Notes: generated by a model not told the origin, from the letters alone. 64,000 nucleotides of DNA from Sipunculus nudus (GCA_026874595.1 CM049313.1:79786659-79850658), one strand, 5' to 3'. Shown: positions 36,501-49,437, counted from the first letter of the stretch. Made by a program: numbers and translations.

Positions 36501-39500
36501 CAGGCACAAATCGTAACCACTGGACCTAGAACCTTGTAACTTGGCATTCTGAGAGGTCCATGAAAAATCTCCTTGGAAACCAGAAATTAGGTCTCTGTTA
36601 CCCATATCCTTCGAGCTATGGGGCCCCAAAGTACCCCCCAGAAAAGTCAAAAATTTCATACAAAAACTTCAATATCTCATTAACTACATCACTGATGGTC
36701 ATGATTTTTTGCATACATATTGATCATGAGATGTTCCATCAGTTCCTGCAGACTGGTGGCGCCACCTGTATTTATTTATTTTTTACGAATTTTTTTTCTC
36801 TATTTTTGAGACCTTTAAAAATGTGAACATCTGTTAACAAGGCACAAATCGTAAAGACTAGACCTAGAATCTTCATTCTTGAGACATTGAGAGGTCAATG
36901 AAAAAATCTCCTTGGAAACGAGAAATTAGGTCTCTGTTACCCATATCCTTTGAGCTATGGGGCCCAAAAGTACCCCCTTGATTAGTCACAAATTTCTTAC
37001 AAAAACTTCAATATCTCAATAACTACATCACTGATGGTAATGATTTTTGGCATACATATTGATCATGAGATGTTCCATCAGTTCCTGCAGACTGGTGGCA
37101 CCACCTGTATTGTTAGATTTTTTACGATTTTTTCCTCTATTTTTGAGACCTTTAAGGATGCTGTCATCTGTTAATGTGGCACAAATCGTAACGACTGGAC
37201 CTAGAATCTTCATTCTCGAAACACTTAGAGACCTATGAAAAGTCTCAATGGAAACCTGAAATTAGGTCTCTGTTACCCATATCCTTTGAGCTATGGGACC
37301 CCAAATTACCCCCCCCAGAATTGTCAAAAATGTCATACAAAAACTTCAAGATCTCATTAACTACATCACTGATGGTCATGATTTTTGTCATACGTATTGA
37401 TGATCAGATGTTCCATCAGTTCCTGCAGACTGGTGGAGCCACCTGTATTGTTAGATTTTTTTACGATTTTTTCCTCTATTTTTGAGACGTTTAAGGATGC
37501 TGTCATCTGTTAACGTGGCACATATCGTAACGACTGGACCTAGAATCTTCATTCTCGACACACTTAGAGACCCATGAAAAGTCTCAATGGAAACCTGAAA
37601 TTAGGTCTCTGCTACCCATATCCTTCAAGCTATGGGGCCCCAAATTACCCCCCAGAATTGTCAAAAATTTCATACAAAAACTTCAATATCTCATTAACTA
37701 CATCACTGATGGTCATGATTTTTGGCATACGTATTGATGATGAGATGTTTCATCAGTTTCTGCAGACTGGTGGCGCCACCTGTATTTTTCAATTTTTACG
37801 AATTGTTTTCTCTATTTTTGAGACCTTTAAAAATGTAAACAGGGCACAAATCATAAAGACTGGACCTAGAATCTTCATTCTTGACACACTGATAGGTCCA
37901 TGAAAAGTCTCCATGGAAACCTGAAATAAAGTCTCTGTTACCCATATACTTTGAGCTGTGTGATGGGCTCCCAATTAGCCCCGAGAATAATGGAAAATTT
38001 GATAAAAACAAACTGCAACATCTCAATAACTACAACACTGATGGTCATGATTTTTTGCATACATATTGATCAAGAGGTGTTCCATCAGTTCCTGCAGACT
38101 GGTGGTGCCACCTGTATTTTTTCAAATTTTCACAATTTTTTTTTCTCTAATTTTGAGACCTTTAAGGATACATAGTTATCTGTCAACAGGGTACAAATTG
38201 TAACGACTGGACCTAGAATCTTCATTCTTGACAGACAGGGAGACCCATGAAAAGTCTCCATGGAAACTTGAAATTAGGTCTCTGTTACCCAAAATCTCTG
38301 AGCTATGGGGCTCCGAAGTACCCCCAAGAATAATGGAAAATTTGATACAAAAGCTTAAGTATCTGATAAACTAATGCATTGATCACCATAATTCTTTTCA
38401 TGGATATTGGTCATGGAATGTTCCATCAGTTTCTGCAGACTGGTGGCACCACCTGTATTCTTTCGATTTTTTAAGATTTTTAGCTCAGCTGACTGAATGT
38501 CATTAAAGCTATAGTGACCACTCTTTGTCCGTCGTCCGTCTGTCTCTCTTGTCTGTTAACCAGGCACAAATCGTAACCATGGACTTGGAATCTTCTATAT
38601 TGACATCCAGGGAGGTCCATGAAAAAAATCTCCAAGAAAACCTGAAATTAGGTTTGTGTTACCCATATCCTGCGAGATATGGGGCTCTGAAGTACCTACC
38701 AGTATAATCAAAATTTTATACAAAAGCTCCAGTATCTGAAAAACTTATGCATTGATTACCATGATTCTTCGCATGCATATTCATCATGGAGTGTTTCATC
38801 AGTTCCTGCTGAGTGGTGGTGCCACCTGTATTTTTTCGAATTGTTATGCATTTTTTTCTCTATTTATGAGACCTTCAAAGATGCGGTCATCTGTAAACAG
38901 GGCACAAATCATAACTGATAAAAGTATCTATAAATCTCTTTCACATAGTAACAACACCAGATCTCATCAACACCTTTAGTCTCTATAAATAGCCTTCACA
39001 CAATCCCAACATCAGTTCACATCAAGATTCTAGACATCCATAAATAACTTTGGCATGATGGCAAGATTACAAGTGGAACACATGTTTTAACCTTCAACTG
39101 TTCCTACAACTTGGTATGCATTTTCATGGTAAGTTAACTGTTTTTATTTTAAACCAGTCAATACAAATTTATATGTAAAATGTCGCTTTATCAGCAGGAA
39201 TCCTGAAACCCCATAAAACTGATTTCATGCCAATCTGTCCTCCAGTGTGACATAACTCCTCTACACACATATCACCCAAGCACTAAACCTGCTTTTTATT
39301 CCATTACACATGTTTCCATGAGGCCTTGTTGTTTTACACTAGAAAAAATATAGTTGTTCCATTTTCTCAACACCAGGTTATGTGCTCAAGTTTGGTATGT
39401 TGATTTATCATTTATTTATTGTCTGTGCATTCCAGAACAAAAAAAACCTTGCAGTTCCACTTTATTTCTAGTCTGTATGCGCAACATGCTGTTACCAGCA

Positions 39501-40170
39501 AAATTTAATTCTTGCAGTACCAGTTAAAACTAATGTCTGATGACTACATATTCATTAGATTTTGCATGCAAAACATGCTTGTAATTCAAGTTCAGCTGAG
39601 CGTCATGGCCCATGGGCCTCTTGTTTTTTCAAATGTTGGATATTTTGGAATGCAGTTTATTGATTTGAGGTCATGACCGTGACTATGAGAGTGACCTTGA
39701 CCTTGAATATTCCCATATTTGGTGAAAAACATAAAATCATGAATATCTTAAAAAGGGCCACTTGACAGCACTGTGAGCATTACCAGCAACTCCATCACCC
39801 CCCTCCTTGTTAAAGATAATTATCAACCCCCTGTTACACACTTACACTAACCATTATCATATCTCTCCATCTCTCTGAAATCCTGTCTATCCATCTCTTT
39901 CTCTTTCTTTCTGCTTTACTCTATATTATTCTCAACAAGTTACTCCAAACATACATATACAACTCAATACAACATTAAATATATACTTGTATTTATACAT
40001 AACCTTTTACATAACAATTGCCTTCACTTTAAATATTCCTATATTTTGTACAAATGTTTCTCACATTCATTGCTAAAATACAAATACATCACATTATATC
40101 AACAAAATACCACAAAACCTCATTTGTCTGGCGATACTATGGCACCAGCGGTGCCAAGAAATGTCTAGTT
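33545..40170 (+). mobile_element. Family B Helentron-like element with nested A modules
   Basis: The 5' end GTATCGCCAGACATAGTCTGGAGATAC is a hairpin. The 3' end (from about 40126) has TGTCTGGCGATAC, the hairpin GGCACCAGCGGTGCC and AAGAAATGTCTAGTT. CGCCAGACA and TGTCTGGCG are inverted repeats. The first 870 bp and the last 540 bp are B sequence, with GGTCATGACC and GTGACCTTGACCTTGAATA blocks shared with 9349-10000; the middle 34423-39625 is family A. No coding capacity. Confidence 0.68.
34423..39625 (+). mobile_element. Family A array: three 5' ends, one 3' end
   Basis: Family-A 5' ends (TAGCTCAGCTGACTGAAxGT plus GTCCGTCGTCCGTCTGTC) occur at 34423, 36426 and 38481, about 2.0 kb apart, and the first two modules are nearly identical at their starts. 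A single 3' end (CAGCTGAGCGTCATGGCCCATGGGCCTCTTGTT) lies at 39625. Each module is itself built of units of about 335-340 bp (GGCACAAATCGTAACGACTG to GAGACCTTTAA) with one GGTGGCGCCACC or a decayed form each. Confidence 0.65.
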
Positions 40171-40502
40171 TTTACATATATATGACCAATCATTAAAGAA
40201 AGAACCTTGATTAGTTTTGAGGTCAGAGAGTTAAAATGAAAGATAACAGGTCAATAGGTATTCACTGTTGGGTTTTCGTTTTACTGCAGCTTAGAAAGGC
40301 AGTTTACCAGTCAGCAAATGCATTGAATTCACATTTACGATCTTACTAAGATAGTTGAAGATTCAACTTATGATGAAATCATATGCAGAACAGCTGAAGC
40401 TTGACTTAAGTTGTTGTGCAGGCAATTCCATGACAGGTTATTTTGTTGTAACAACAGATATGATTATATTTATTATTTGTCAGTACTGCTTGTTAATTAC
40501 AG
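40171..40502. other. Intron before exon 9
   Basis: Unique AT-rich intron ending in the exon 9 acceptor; nothing else seen. Confidence 0.4.
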
Positions 40503-40716
40503 TCCTGGAGCCAACATGAACAGCATGTCCCACATGAGTTCAAGTAAGCCTGACATGCCGACATCTGTGATGACCAACGTGACATCCTCATCCAGCCCGA
40601 CTGTTGGGGGACTGGAGAGTTTGTCACAGTCAGTGGTGGCTAACCAGAGGACTGGGGTGTTCTCAAACTCCTCTCCCTCCACAACACCGACCAAAGACTT
40701 CTCACAGTCTAACAAG
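40503..40716 (+). CDS. UBAP2/UBAP2L homologue, exon 9 (Ser/Thr-rich)
   Basis: A 214-bp exon after TGTTAATTACAG and before GTGTGT. It reads (G)PGANMNSMSHMSSSKPDMPT and later VGGLESLSQSVVANQRTGVF, ending SPSTTPTKDFSQSNK. The ending resembles SSSPQKDLTQAKN of UBAP2L. It is low-complexity and predicted disordered. It holds one completing base plus 71 codons and leaves in phase 0. A family-A element starts only 35 bp after the donor. Confidence 0.8.
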
Positions 40717-40750
40717 GTGTGTATATCCTTAGCTTGCTACCACACCATTT

Positions 40751-40985
40751 TAGCTCAGCTGACTATAAGTCATCTGAGCTATAGTTATGGCCCATTGTCT
40801 GTCGTCCGTCCATCCGTTAGACTGGCATGTTTTGAAACCGTTGGGCCTACAAATCCAAAATTTGTCATACTGTTAGATGTCCCCAAATCTACCAAACCAA
40901 AAACTGGGGCACTGTGTCTTGGTTCCTTCGAAAAATTAAGGAAAAACCTCAACTGTTTATTAAAAACCTATTATCACACCAGAGG
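40751..40985 (+). mobile_element. Family A 5' fragment just after exon 9
   Basis: Starts TAGCTCAGCTGACTATAAGT and keeps the GTCC stretch and the GAAACCGTTGGGCCTAC block, then breaks off near 40985. No 3' end follows; the sequence changes to a reverse-transcriptase fragment on the other strand. Confidence 0.6.
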
Positions 40986-41030
40986 ACTGTGTACCATCAA
41001 AAATATGAAGCCAGCCACAGTATTGGTTTT

Positions 41031-41218
41031 ATTAGCTATGTCATCCGTATAATCTAGGTCTTCTAAAACTGATGCAAATTTCCATCGGATTCCCCTATTT
41101 TTGTCCCTGACTGCACTGCTCATCACCGAGTCTATGGCCAAAACAATCAAAAACCCTGACATTACACACCCTTGGCGTACTCCTGTTTTCACTTGAAACC
41201 ATTCAGGTTCAACTAAAA
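41031..41218 (-). pseudogene. Non-LTR retrotransposon reverse transcriptase fragment
   Basis: On the minus strand the peptide runs EPEWFQVKTGVRQGCVMSGF, then LIVLAIDSVMSSAVRD and GIRWKFASVLEDLDYTDDIA. This is the fingers/palm part of a LINE-type reverse transcriptase: the TGVRQGC motif and the catalytic box, which is normally (F/Y)ADD and here reads YTDD. About 62 residues remain and the match stops abruptly after DDIA. It is a dead fragment, and the only antisense-oriented mobile sequence I found in the gene. The clade (for example RTE, CR1 or I-like) cannot be fixed from this piece. Confidence 0.7.
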
Positions 41219-41260
41219 TATTCAGATATATATGTTATACCGTAAATGTACATTTATTAT

Positions 41261-41710
41261 TGTCCCCCACTCCGTGGATTCGGGGACTTTTTTTTTGGTT
41301 TGTCTGTCTGTTAGTCTGTCTGTCCTAAATTTTATCAGATTTCATTCAAATTTGGATCAGTGATTGCTCTCATGCATACCTCGGTTTGGATTGATTTTGG
41401 AGTGTCCATCTGAAAAATATTTCTCTCAGGCTAAAAAACAAAAGTCTCAAATTTGGTCTAATTTCTCGGTGCGTTTTAGTTTTTATGTTCACCTGCAGAT
41501 GTCTCCACATGTCATAGTGGATTTTTGTCCTATTTCTCAATGTGTTTTAGTTTTTAATGTTCACCTGCAGATGTCTCCGCATGTCATAGTGGATCTGTTA
41601 ACATGTGCTCTCAAGATATTCTCCACATGCCATAATCTGGGTTGCTTATCAAGCATAAAAGACAACAAGTGCCCAAAGCAGGGGACATTAAATCCAAGAA
41701 TTTGCTTGTT
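41261..41710 (+). mobile_element. Possible further Helentron-like element (family F)
   Basis: The 5' GTCCCCCACTCCGTGGATTC-GGGGAC folds on itself and is followed by GTCTGTCTGTTAGTCTGTC. A candidate 3' end at 41665-41710 contains GGGGACATTAAATCC and ends TTGCTTGTT. The inverted pair GTCCCC/GGGGAC is short, so this call is weak. An internal duplication of about 75 bp (TTCACCTGCAGATGTCTCC) is present. Confidence 0.4.
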
Positions 41711-41869
41711 TAAGTAAATAAATAATTTTATAAACTTGAAAAAAAATCTTTTGTAATAAAAAAAATGAGAATCTAATGCAAACATTTGTTCATTGTTCTG
41801 CCTCAGTAGAAAGGGAATTAAAGTGAATTGCTTTGTTTTTCAATCTCTCTGCCAGTTTTTAGTGAATCT

Positions 41870-44800
41870 GTTCGCTTATGCAAATGTGTGGTGTCGTCCG
41901 TCGTCTGTCGGCCTTCGTCCGTCGTCTGTACATTAACCCATACTATCTTGAAAACAGCAAGAGTTAGCATCATGAAATTTTATGCAAAAAATTTGTCTTC
42001 TAAAAAACTCTATCGGATTTTGCTTATTTTTTGGCTAACTGCATTTTCTTAGATTTTATAGGGGAAAAGCTAAAAAAGCTTTAAAAATCTTCTTCTCCGA
42101 AACTGTTCAGCTAAATTGACCAATATTTCACAGAAATGATTCCTGGAACAATCTCTCTCAAATTTGTTCAAATGGTTTAAGTTCGGTGATTTTTGGCTGA
42201 ATTACAGGAAGTTGAACTAAGTCATCTGTCCAAAAAAGCATACTTAAATTACAATCTTAGAAACGGCTGAAGCTGTCATCACCAAATTTTATGCCAATGT
42301 TGGTCACATGAGTCATATCTGAAATTTCAGTGTTGGTGGTGCCACCTGCATCGGCCTTTTTTTTACGGGGGTTAGGGTTAGCCCTAACATGCAGTGCCTA
42401 TATCATCTTGACAGCTACTAAAAACTTCTTCTCTGAAACCATTTGGCCAAATTGTTTAATATCGCACAGAAATGATCCTAGGGTAGTGCTTTCTGAAGTT
42501 TGTTCAAATGGTCTCAGTTCAGTGACTTTTGGCTGAGTTATGGGAAGCTGAATTTAGTCATATGCCATAACAGCCCGTTTTAGCTCAGTTGCTACAAAGA
42601 TCTTCTTCTCAAAAACCACTGGGCCAAATTCTTAAATCTCACACATTAATCATCCTTAGATGTTGATAATTCAAGTTTGTTCAAATGGTTTTGGTTCAGT
42701 GATTTTTGGCTGAGTTATTGGAAGCTTAACTTAGCCATTTTGCTTTATTTTCTCATATGAGTTATAAACCTGCAAAACATTTTTTGACTGACGCCACTGA
42801 GGCCAATTTGTTTAATATTTTACAAGAATAATCCCCTGAATAATTCTTTTAATAATTGTCTTTTATGGTTCCAAAGAATGAATATAGGCTGATTAATAAA
42901 GATTGAATTGAGTCATTTTACCATATATGTTAGCTGTGTGAAGCAGATACATCTAGCCTGGAACCAGTTTACCAGCATCCGGTACATCATGCCTCCAGAC
43001 ATTTAGATTTCAGGTTATCTTTGGTTAATATTGACAAGAATGTTTTTTTTTTTTAACTTTTAAAAAATGTAGATTTATGATTTTTAGATATTCCTCATGC
43101 CAGGCAATGTTTACAATCACAGGTATACGTTAATCCATACTATTTCGAAAATGACTGGAGCTAGCATCATGAAATTTAATGCAAAAAATTAGCCATCTGA
43201 AAAAATCTGCATTTTCTTAGATTTTATAGAGAAAAACCTAAAAACCTTTAAAAATCTTCTCGTCTGAAATGGTCAAGCCAGTTTGTTCAATATTTCACAG
43301 AAATAATCTTTTATACCATCTCTCTCAAATTTGTTCAAATGGTTCAAGTTCTGTGAATTTTGGCTGAATTACAGGAAGTTGAACTTAGTCATCTGTCCAA
43401 AAAAGCATACTAAAATGACAGTCTCAGAAACGGCCAAAGCTATCATCACCAAATTTTATGCCAGTGTTGGTCACATGAGTCATATATGAAGTTCAGGTAT
43501 TGGTGGCGCCACCTGCATTGACCAATTTTTGTACAGGGGTCATCAATCATCTGTATATCAACCCATAATTTCTCAGGAATTGCAGGAGCTTCCATGCCCA
43601 GATTTTATGCAATTATCTGTCACATATTGAATGTTGTGGGATTCAGCTTATGTTTTTTGTTATCTGCATTTACTTAGATTTTATAGGGGAAAAGCTGAAA
43701 AACCTTTAAAAGTCTTCTTGTAAACGGTCCAGCCAAATTGTTCAATATTTTACAGAAATGATCCCAGAGGCAAGCACTCTCATAGTTGTTCAAATGGTTT
43801 GCATTTGATGAATTTTAGTGCAGTTAAATGAATTTGAAAGGTCATTTGGCCAAGTAAGCATACTGACATAGTTATCTCAGAAATGACAGAAGCTAGCATT
43901 ACCAAGTATTGTGCAAATGTTGGTCACATGACTCATATTTGAAATTGCAGATTTTGATGTGCCACCTACATTGACCTGTTTTTTATGGGGAAAACCTCAT
44001 AATTTTAGCCTCTTTCATCTTAAAATGTTTATGATGAAACTGTCAAGTTGAATCGTTCAATTTTTCAAAAGAATTATCGTAGGACATGGTTCATTCAATA
44101 ATATCAGAAAAACTTAAGTTGGTCTTATGGCCATTATTATGTCTAACTCTAACTGAGGACTGCAAAACTGTTCTTCTACAAAATTATTGTTTCAATTATA
44201 ATTTCTGTTACACGGCACAAAAATTATTCTTAGGTGGCCTTTGTTCAAGTTTACTTGAATGATTTTTGGCAGAATTATTGGACCTTTAACAATGAAAGAA
44301 CTGAATCTTTAATTTTTCTAGATATTTTGATAAAAAATTTATGAATATTTCAGCTTGAAAAAAAGCATTTTATCCAAAGTCTTATAGTATGTGTAAACAG
44401 ATTTGCCAACAGGCCAAGATTGTGTCTGTATATTTACACAGGTTAAGAAACTGCCAACTGTTTCAGATTTGGCAATAGATCAAGAGTTCATTCAGTGCAA
44501 CCAGATATAGGTCAAGAGCTCAGTCAGTGCAGCCAAGCACAAGGCATGTGATCCCCTCATGGGTGACGTGATCACCTCATGGGTGTCATGCCCCTCAGGG
44601 CTGCATGTGGAGCCAATCTATTTATAGCTTTGGCAGACTGCCAACTGTATCAGATTAGGCAACAGGTCAAGAGTTCACTCAGTGCAGCCAGGTACAGGTT
44701 AAAAGTTCACCCAGTCTAGCCAGGTGCAGGTCATGAGTTCACTCAGTGCAGTAGCCTGAGCTAGCAAATTTGTCACAGTCCACTCGGGGCAACTGCCTTT

Positions 44801-46641
44801 CTTACCTAAGCGTGGTCAGCCCCATGCATCAGACTTAAGGTAAGTTTGATGTATTGGCCTAATATTTTGACCTGTCTATGTGTCTTTGATTGGTTTCTCA
44901 TTCACAAGACAGGTGTCACCACCTACAATGACATTTGCACAGTGTGTGGCTTTTGTGCCTGCTTATTTCTATAGAGGAATTTGATATATCATCCTGAAAT
45001 TGGGCATATTTATACCTATCGTATTTTAATTATCGTATACTTGTCGTATACAAGACTGGTGATGCCACCTACAAAAATTTTTTGCACAGTGTGTGTCCCT
45101 GCTTATTTCTCAGGAGGGGTTTGATATATCAGTCTGAACTTGGGCATATGTATATATCTTTGAAACTTTTTGTATACAAGACTGGTGGTGCCAGCTACAA
45201 TCAATTTTAGCTCAGCTAACTGTATGTCAACTGAGGTATAGGAATGGCGCTTTGTCCGTCGTCCGTCTGGATGTCCAGCCGTCCATTAGCAAGGCACAAA
45301 TCATACCAGCTGGTCCTAGAAACTTCTAAATGAACATCCAGGGAGGTCAATTAAAAATTTCCTTGGAAACCTGAAATTAGGTCACTGCGACCTTTTTCCT
45401 TTGAGCTATGGGGCTTGAAAGTACCCCCCAGAATAGTAAAAAATTTGATACAAAACCTCCAATATCTTGATAATTAATGCATGGTTTGTCATGAATCTTG
45501 CCTTGAATATTGACCATGACTAGTTTTGTCAGTTCCTTAAACGTGACGGTTTTCCTATTTTAACAAATATTTTTCTATTTATTTACTTTAAAATGACAAC
45601 AATCATGTCAGTTTCTCAGCTATCATTACATCTGGTGTCCCAAAACCTGGTGTGTTTATTGATCACAAGTGGATGCCCTATACTAATCACCCTGTCTGTC
45701 AGTCTGTCTGTCTGTATGTCTGTCTGTCTGTCAATCCGTCCATCCACACAAAGTAGTTTCCAGATGATAACTCCAGTTAAGTTGGATATATTGTCAAACT
45801 TAACTTATAAATGGCCCACCACCAAGTAAGAACCATGTTGATTTTGGGGTTCAAAGGTCAAGGTCACATGACCCATTTCTTTAAAAGGAATGCATATGCA
45901 TTTGAAGCCAAACTTTTCATCGCTAATCTTCCATCTTCAGGATATTGCTAACCTGCCACTACGGGAAGATTCTGGGTTTTTTTTGGGTCATAGGTCGAAG
46001 GTCAAGGTCACAGGGCCCATCCATTCACAAATTAGTTTATGAATGATAATTCTGCTTTGGATAGACAGACTGGCTTCAAACTTGATTTAATAATGATAAA
46101 CCACATATGTACATTCATTTTGATTTTCAGGGTCCAGCAGGGTCACAGAAGCCACATCTTCAAAAAGATTGTGGATGCACTGTAAATCAAACTTTTCATC
46201 CTGAACTTTCTAACGTTCACACATGGCTTACGTGCCCAAAGTGAGGAAACCTGTAGAATTTGAGGTTATCTGGTCAGAGGTCAAGGTCTTTTTAAAAGAT
46301 TGTTACAATAATCCTAATGCTGCAAGTCCAAGGATAATAAGTTCTAAGATTTTTTGGTTACAAGGTCATTGGTTAAGGTCACAGGACTGTCATTCTGAAA
46401 AATTTCTTTCAAAATATCCTTATAGACAAATTCAACTGAGCGTTGAGACCCATGGGTCCCTAGTTGTGTTGTGTGCATCCATGCCAGAATTTCAGCAGTG
46501 ATGTTTGTGTAATTGTTTCTTATTCAAAATGTTTAGTACCTGCATTGTTCATATACATGAGAAGTCATGGTCCAGCATTTAGGCATTATACCTGGTGTAT
46601 TTCCCAATGCACAGGTTCGCATTAGGCCTGTAGGCCTTGTT
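41870..46641 (+). mobile_element. Family E Helentron-like element with nested A
   Basis: The start (TAGTGAATCTGTTCGCTTAT) corresponds to TAACGAACCTGTGAGCTTAT at 51342. The 3' end is CACAGGTTCGCATTAGGCCT-GTAGGCCTTGTT. In the other copy CGAACCTGTG and CACAGGTTCG are a 10-bp inverted pair. Internal units (41940-44400) repeat blocks such as CTTCTTCTCTGAAACC, AATGATCCTAGGGTAGTGCT and TTTGTTCAAATGG. Palindromes GGTGGTGCCACC (42334) and GGTGGCGCCACC (43502) are present. A family-A element is inserted at 45208-46465. Non-coding. Confidence 0.65.
45208..46465 (+). mobile_element. Family A element nested in E
   Basis: Starts TAGCTCAGCTAACTGTATGT and ends CAACTGAGCGTTGAGACCCATGGGTCCCTAGTT. The left flank GGTGCCAGCTACAATCAATTT and the right flank GTGTTGTGTGCATCCATGCC are joined, with a different insert between them, in the E copy at 53560-55060, which fixes the insertion point. 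Contains AGGTCA clusters (about 45855, 45995, 46275) and a second 5'-like start at about 45655. Confidence 0.62.
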
Positions 46642-46809
46642 TATATGTTACCTGTAAATTCAGAGGGTCAGAATTGGAAAACTAAATTAGCATGAGGAGT
46701 TCTAAATACACTAAACAGTAGGGCCTAACTTGAATATCGCATTCTTGTCACAATGTAACATGTCACATTAAAAGATTATATATGAACTGTTTTTTTCCTT
46801 CTTCATTTT
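46642..46809. other. Short unique intron segment between E and A
   Basis: Nothing recognisable; ends in a T-run where the next family-A element begins. Confidence 0.3.
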
Positions 46810-49437
46810 TAGCTCAGCTGACTTTCAGTCATGCTGGGCTATAGCGATGGGTCTTTGTCCGTCGTCCTTCCGTCTGTCGGTCCGGCCGGCCGTCCGTCCG
46901 TTAGCAGGGCACAAATCGTAACCGTAGGGGCTAGGGCCATGAACCCTATGCAGTCTTAGAGGTTATAAAAAGATATCCTTGCAAACCTGAAATTAGGTCA
47001 CTGTGACCTATATTCTCAAAGTTATGGGGTGTGTTTGCACCCCCCAGAAATAACTCTTTGAGACAAAATTTTCATCCCAAACCTTCCATTTTTCACATAC
47101 AGCTCATCTACCAACAGGGGAAGAACCATAATTTTTTTTAGGTCAAAAGCTCAAAGGTCAAGGTCACAGGAGCCTCTTCTTTGAAAAGCCTGTGGATGCA
47201 TTTTAAGCCAACCCTTTCATCCCAATTCTTTGATCTTTCACATATAGCTCACCTACTAAGTTGGAGAAGAATCCTATAGATTTTGAGGTCACAAGGTCAA
47301 AGGTCAGGGTCACAGGATTCACTTCTTTGAAAAGGTTGTGGACACATTTCAAGCTAGACTTTTCATTCCAAACCTTTCAGCACTGATATGGCTTCTCTGC
47401 CAACAGGGGAAAAGACCTGTTGATTTTGAGGTCAAAGGTCAAGTTCACAGCACCCACTTCTTGCATGGAGTAATTTTCAGGCAAACTTTTCAATCTGTAC
47501 CTTCCATCTGTCATATATGGCTTACCTACCAATAAGGGAAGAAGCCTATTGATGTTGAGGTCAAAAAGTCAAAGGTCAAGGTCATAATATTTAATTGTTC
47601 TAAATGCTTGTTAGCATATTTCAAGTGTAACTGTTCAACCCAAACCTTCAGTCTTTCACATATGCCACATCTATGCATCACTCAGTTTGACTCAAACTTC
47701 ATATTTATGGGTCTTTTTGCTTGAATAAATAACTTATTGATTTTGGGGTCAGTTGGTCAGCAGGTTAAAGGTTGCAGGTCAAAGTTATTCACCCATTGGT
47801 TGCCAAGTAATTACACCAGATTTAAGTAGTTAGTAGTTACCCATCATTTAGAAAAAATCCAGTTGATATATGGGCAAAAGGCCAAGGTCATAGGTCAGTG
47901 ATGTTCACAATTACTTATTTTATAGACCATCTCTATTTTTCTTGTATATATAACCATCCCACCCCAGCTGGTAATCTCCGTGTGGCTGTAATTGTGAGTG
48001 ACACTGGTGACATATGACTCCCTTTTGTTTCAGCCTATTAAGTGATAAGGATCAGTGATAAGTACCTCGTTACTTCATAACAAAAACACGGTTGTCTGAA
48101 TGCTTCAGCCAGGCATTAAGACTATGAGAGTATAGTATTAAGGTTTAGCTACTGATTTATAAGATGATGGGAACATTTTGCAGTTTATTTTATGGAATCC
48201 TAGCAATAAACATAGTTTCCTAGATATCTGAATATTTTAATATATATCACCACATATAAAAGCAAGTGTTTGTTCTCATAATATGTGGATGTGTACCTTG
48301 ATTTAGGATGGCTTTTTGTTTTATTTCAAGACCCTTAGTCATGCTTTCTGCATTTCTTTTCTTTCAGGTTTGGCAGTTTACCTACCCTGCTGACCCCATT
48401 GAAAAGCAGAGTGATAATAAAAATAATTGGACTTACACTTTTTACAATTGCATATCTATAAATCTGATATGAGCGCCTGGACATGCCTTTTGAATTATTT
48501 TGGGCATTCATTACTGGATAATTTGCCCCAAGTTTGGTCTCTTATTGGAGAATGTGGGATATCAAATGTCATACTTGTCAGAAATCCATTATGTCTGCCA
48601 GTTAGCCACCTTAGAAATTATTTCTTCAGTGCAGTTTCAGTAATTTTTCTTTAATGTTTGGTCCGATTTAGAGAATGTTTGTTGTCTGATTTCAGACTTT
48701 TCAAAAATCCAATATGGCCACCAGGCAACCATCTTTTAATTCCTTTTGATCATATTATCTCAAGAACAGTTAAAGTGAATGCAGTTGGATGTATATTTAT
48801 GTAATCTTGTAAAGGATTGGGTCAAATATTTCTGAATAAATATTACCATCATTTATAAAAGTGCAATACAGTTGGCTTGTATTGAATAAAAATTCATACA
48901 GAAGCACCTGTTTCTCAATAATTGTATCCGCCAAAACAGAGTTTTGTGGATACTAGGTTTTCAGCTGCACGCCGCTGCCGCCGCGTAGGTGTCCGGAGAA
49001 CTCCTCCATAACCGCTGGGCAGAATTTTACGAAACCCGGGATTATGTTCAGTTCACATGTGAACTGCTGCACCCCGGGCGGATACACATAGTCGCTTGTC
49101 GACTACCCGTATTCTAGTTCTGGCATGTATTTCCTTGATTTTTGCTATATATTTTGATCTTATATTTGCCCTTTGTGAAGTTCCTTATGATACTGACAGG
49201 TTTCAAGCAAGCTGTTGGAATAGTTCCTAATAGCTTTACAATCATGCATTTTCCTCAGACCATCAATTCACTGTGTTTTAACCAGACATAGGTGATATAT
49301 ATTTCTGTTGTCATAGAAAATTTTCAACAAATTGGCAAATTGGTTCTTCAAAATTTGACTGGAAGTTGTGAATCTCAGTCCATGATGTCACAGGTCATGC
49401 ATGGCAGCTGAGCGTCATGACCCATGGGTCACTTGTT
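46810..49437 (+). mobile_element. Family A element with nested C derivative
   Basis: Starts TAGCTCAGCTGACTTTCAGT, GTCCGTCGTCCTTCC and ends CAGCTGAGCGTCATGACCCATGGGTCACTTGTT. The first half has AGGTCAAAGGTCAAGGTCA-type clusters (about 47150, 47295, 47430, 47565); the second half is collinear with 1632-3090. It contains the 195-bp element C at 48924-49118. Non-coding. Confidence 0.7.
48924..49118 (+). mobile_element. Family C short deletion derivative (195 bp)
   Basis: The 5' GTATCCGCCAAAACAGAGTT folds on TTTTGTGGATAC; the 3' end is GGCGGATACACATAGTCGCT-TGTCGACTACCCGTATTCTAGTT. GTATCCGCC and GGCGGATAC are an inverted pair. The first about 155 bp match the 5' part of the long C copies (window start and 53587 onward) and then jump straight to the 3' end. 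The flanks CAATAATT and CTGGCATGTATTTCC correspond to uninterrupted CAATAATTCTTGCATGTATTTCC at 2795-2817. Confidence 0.75.
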
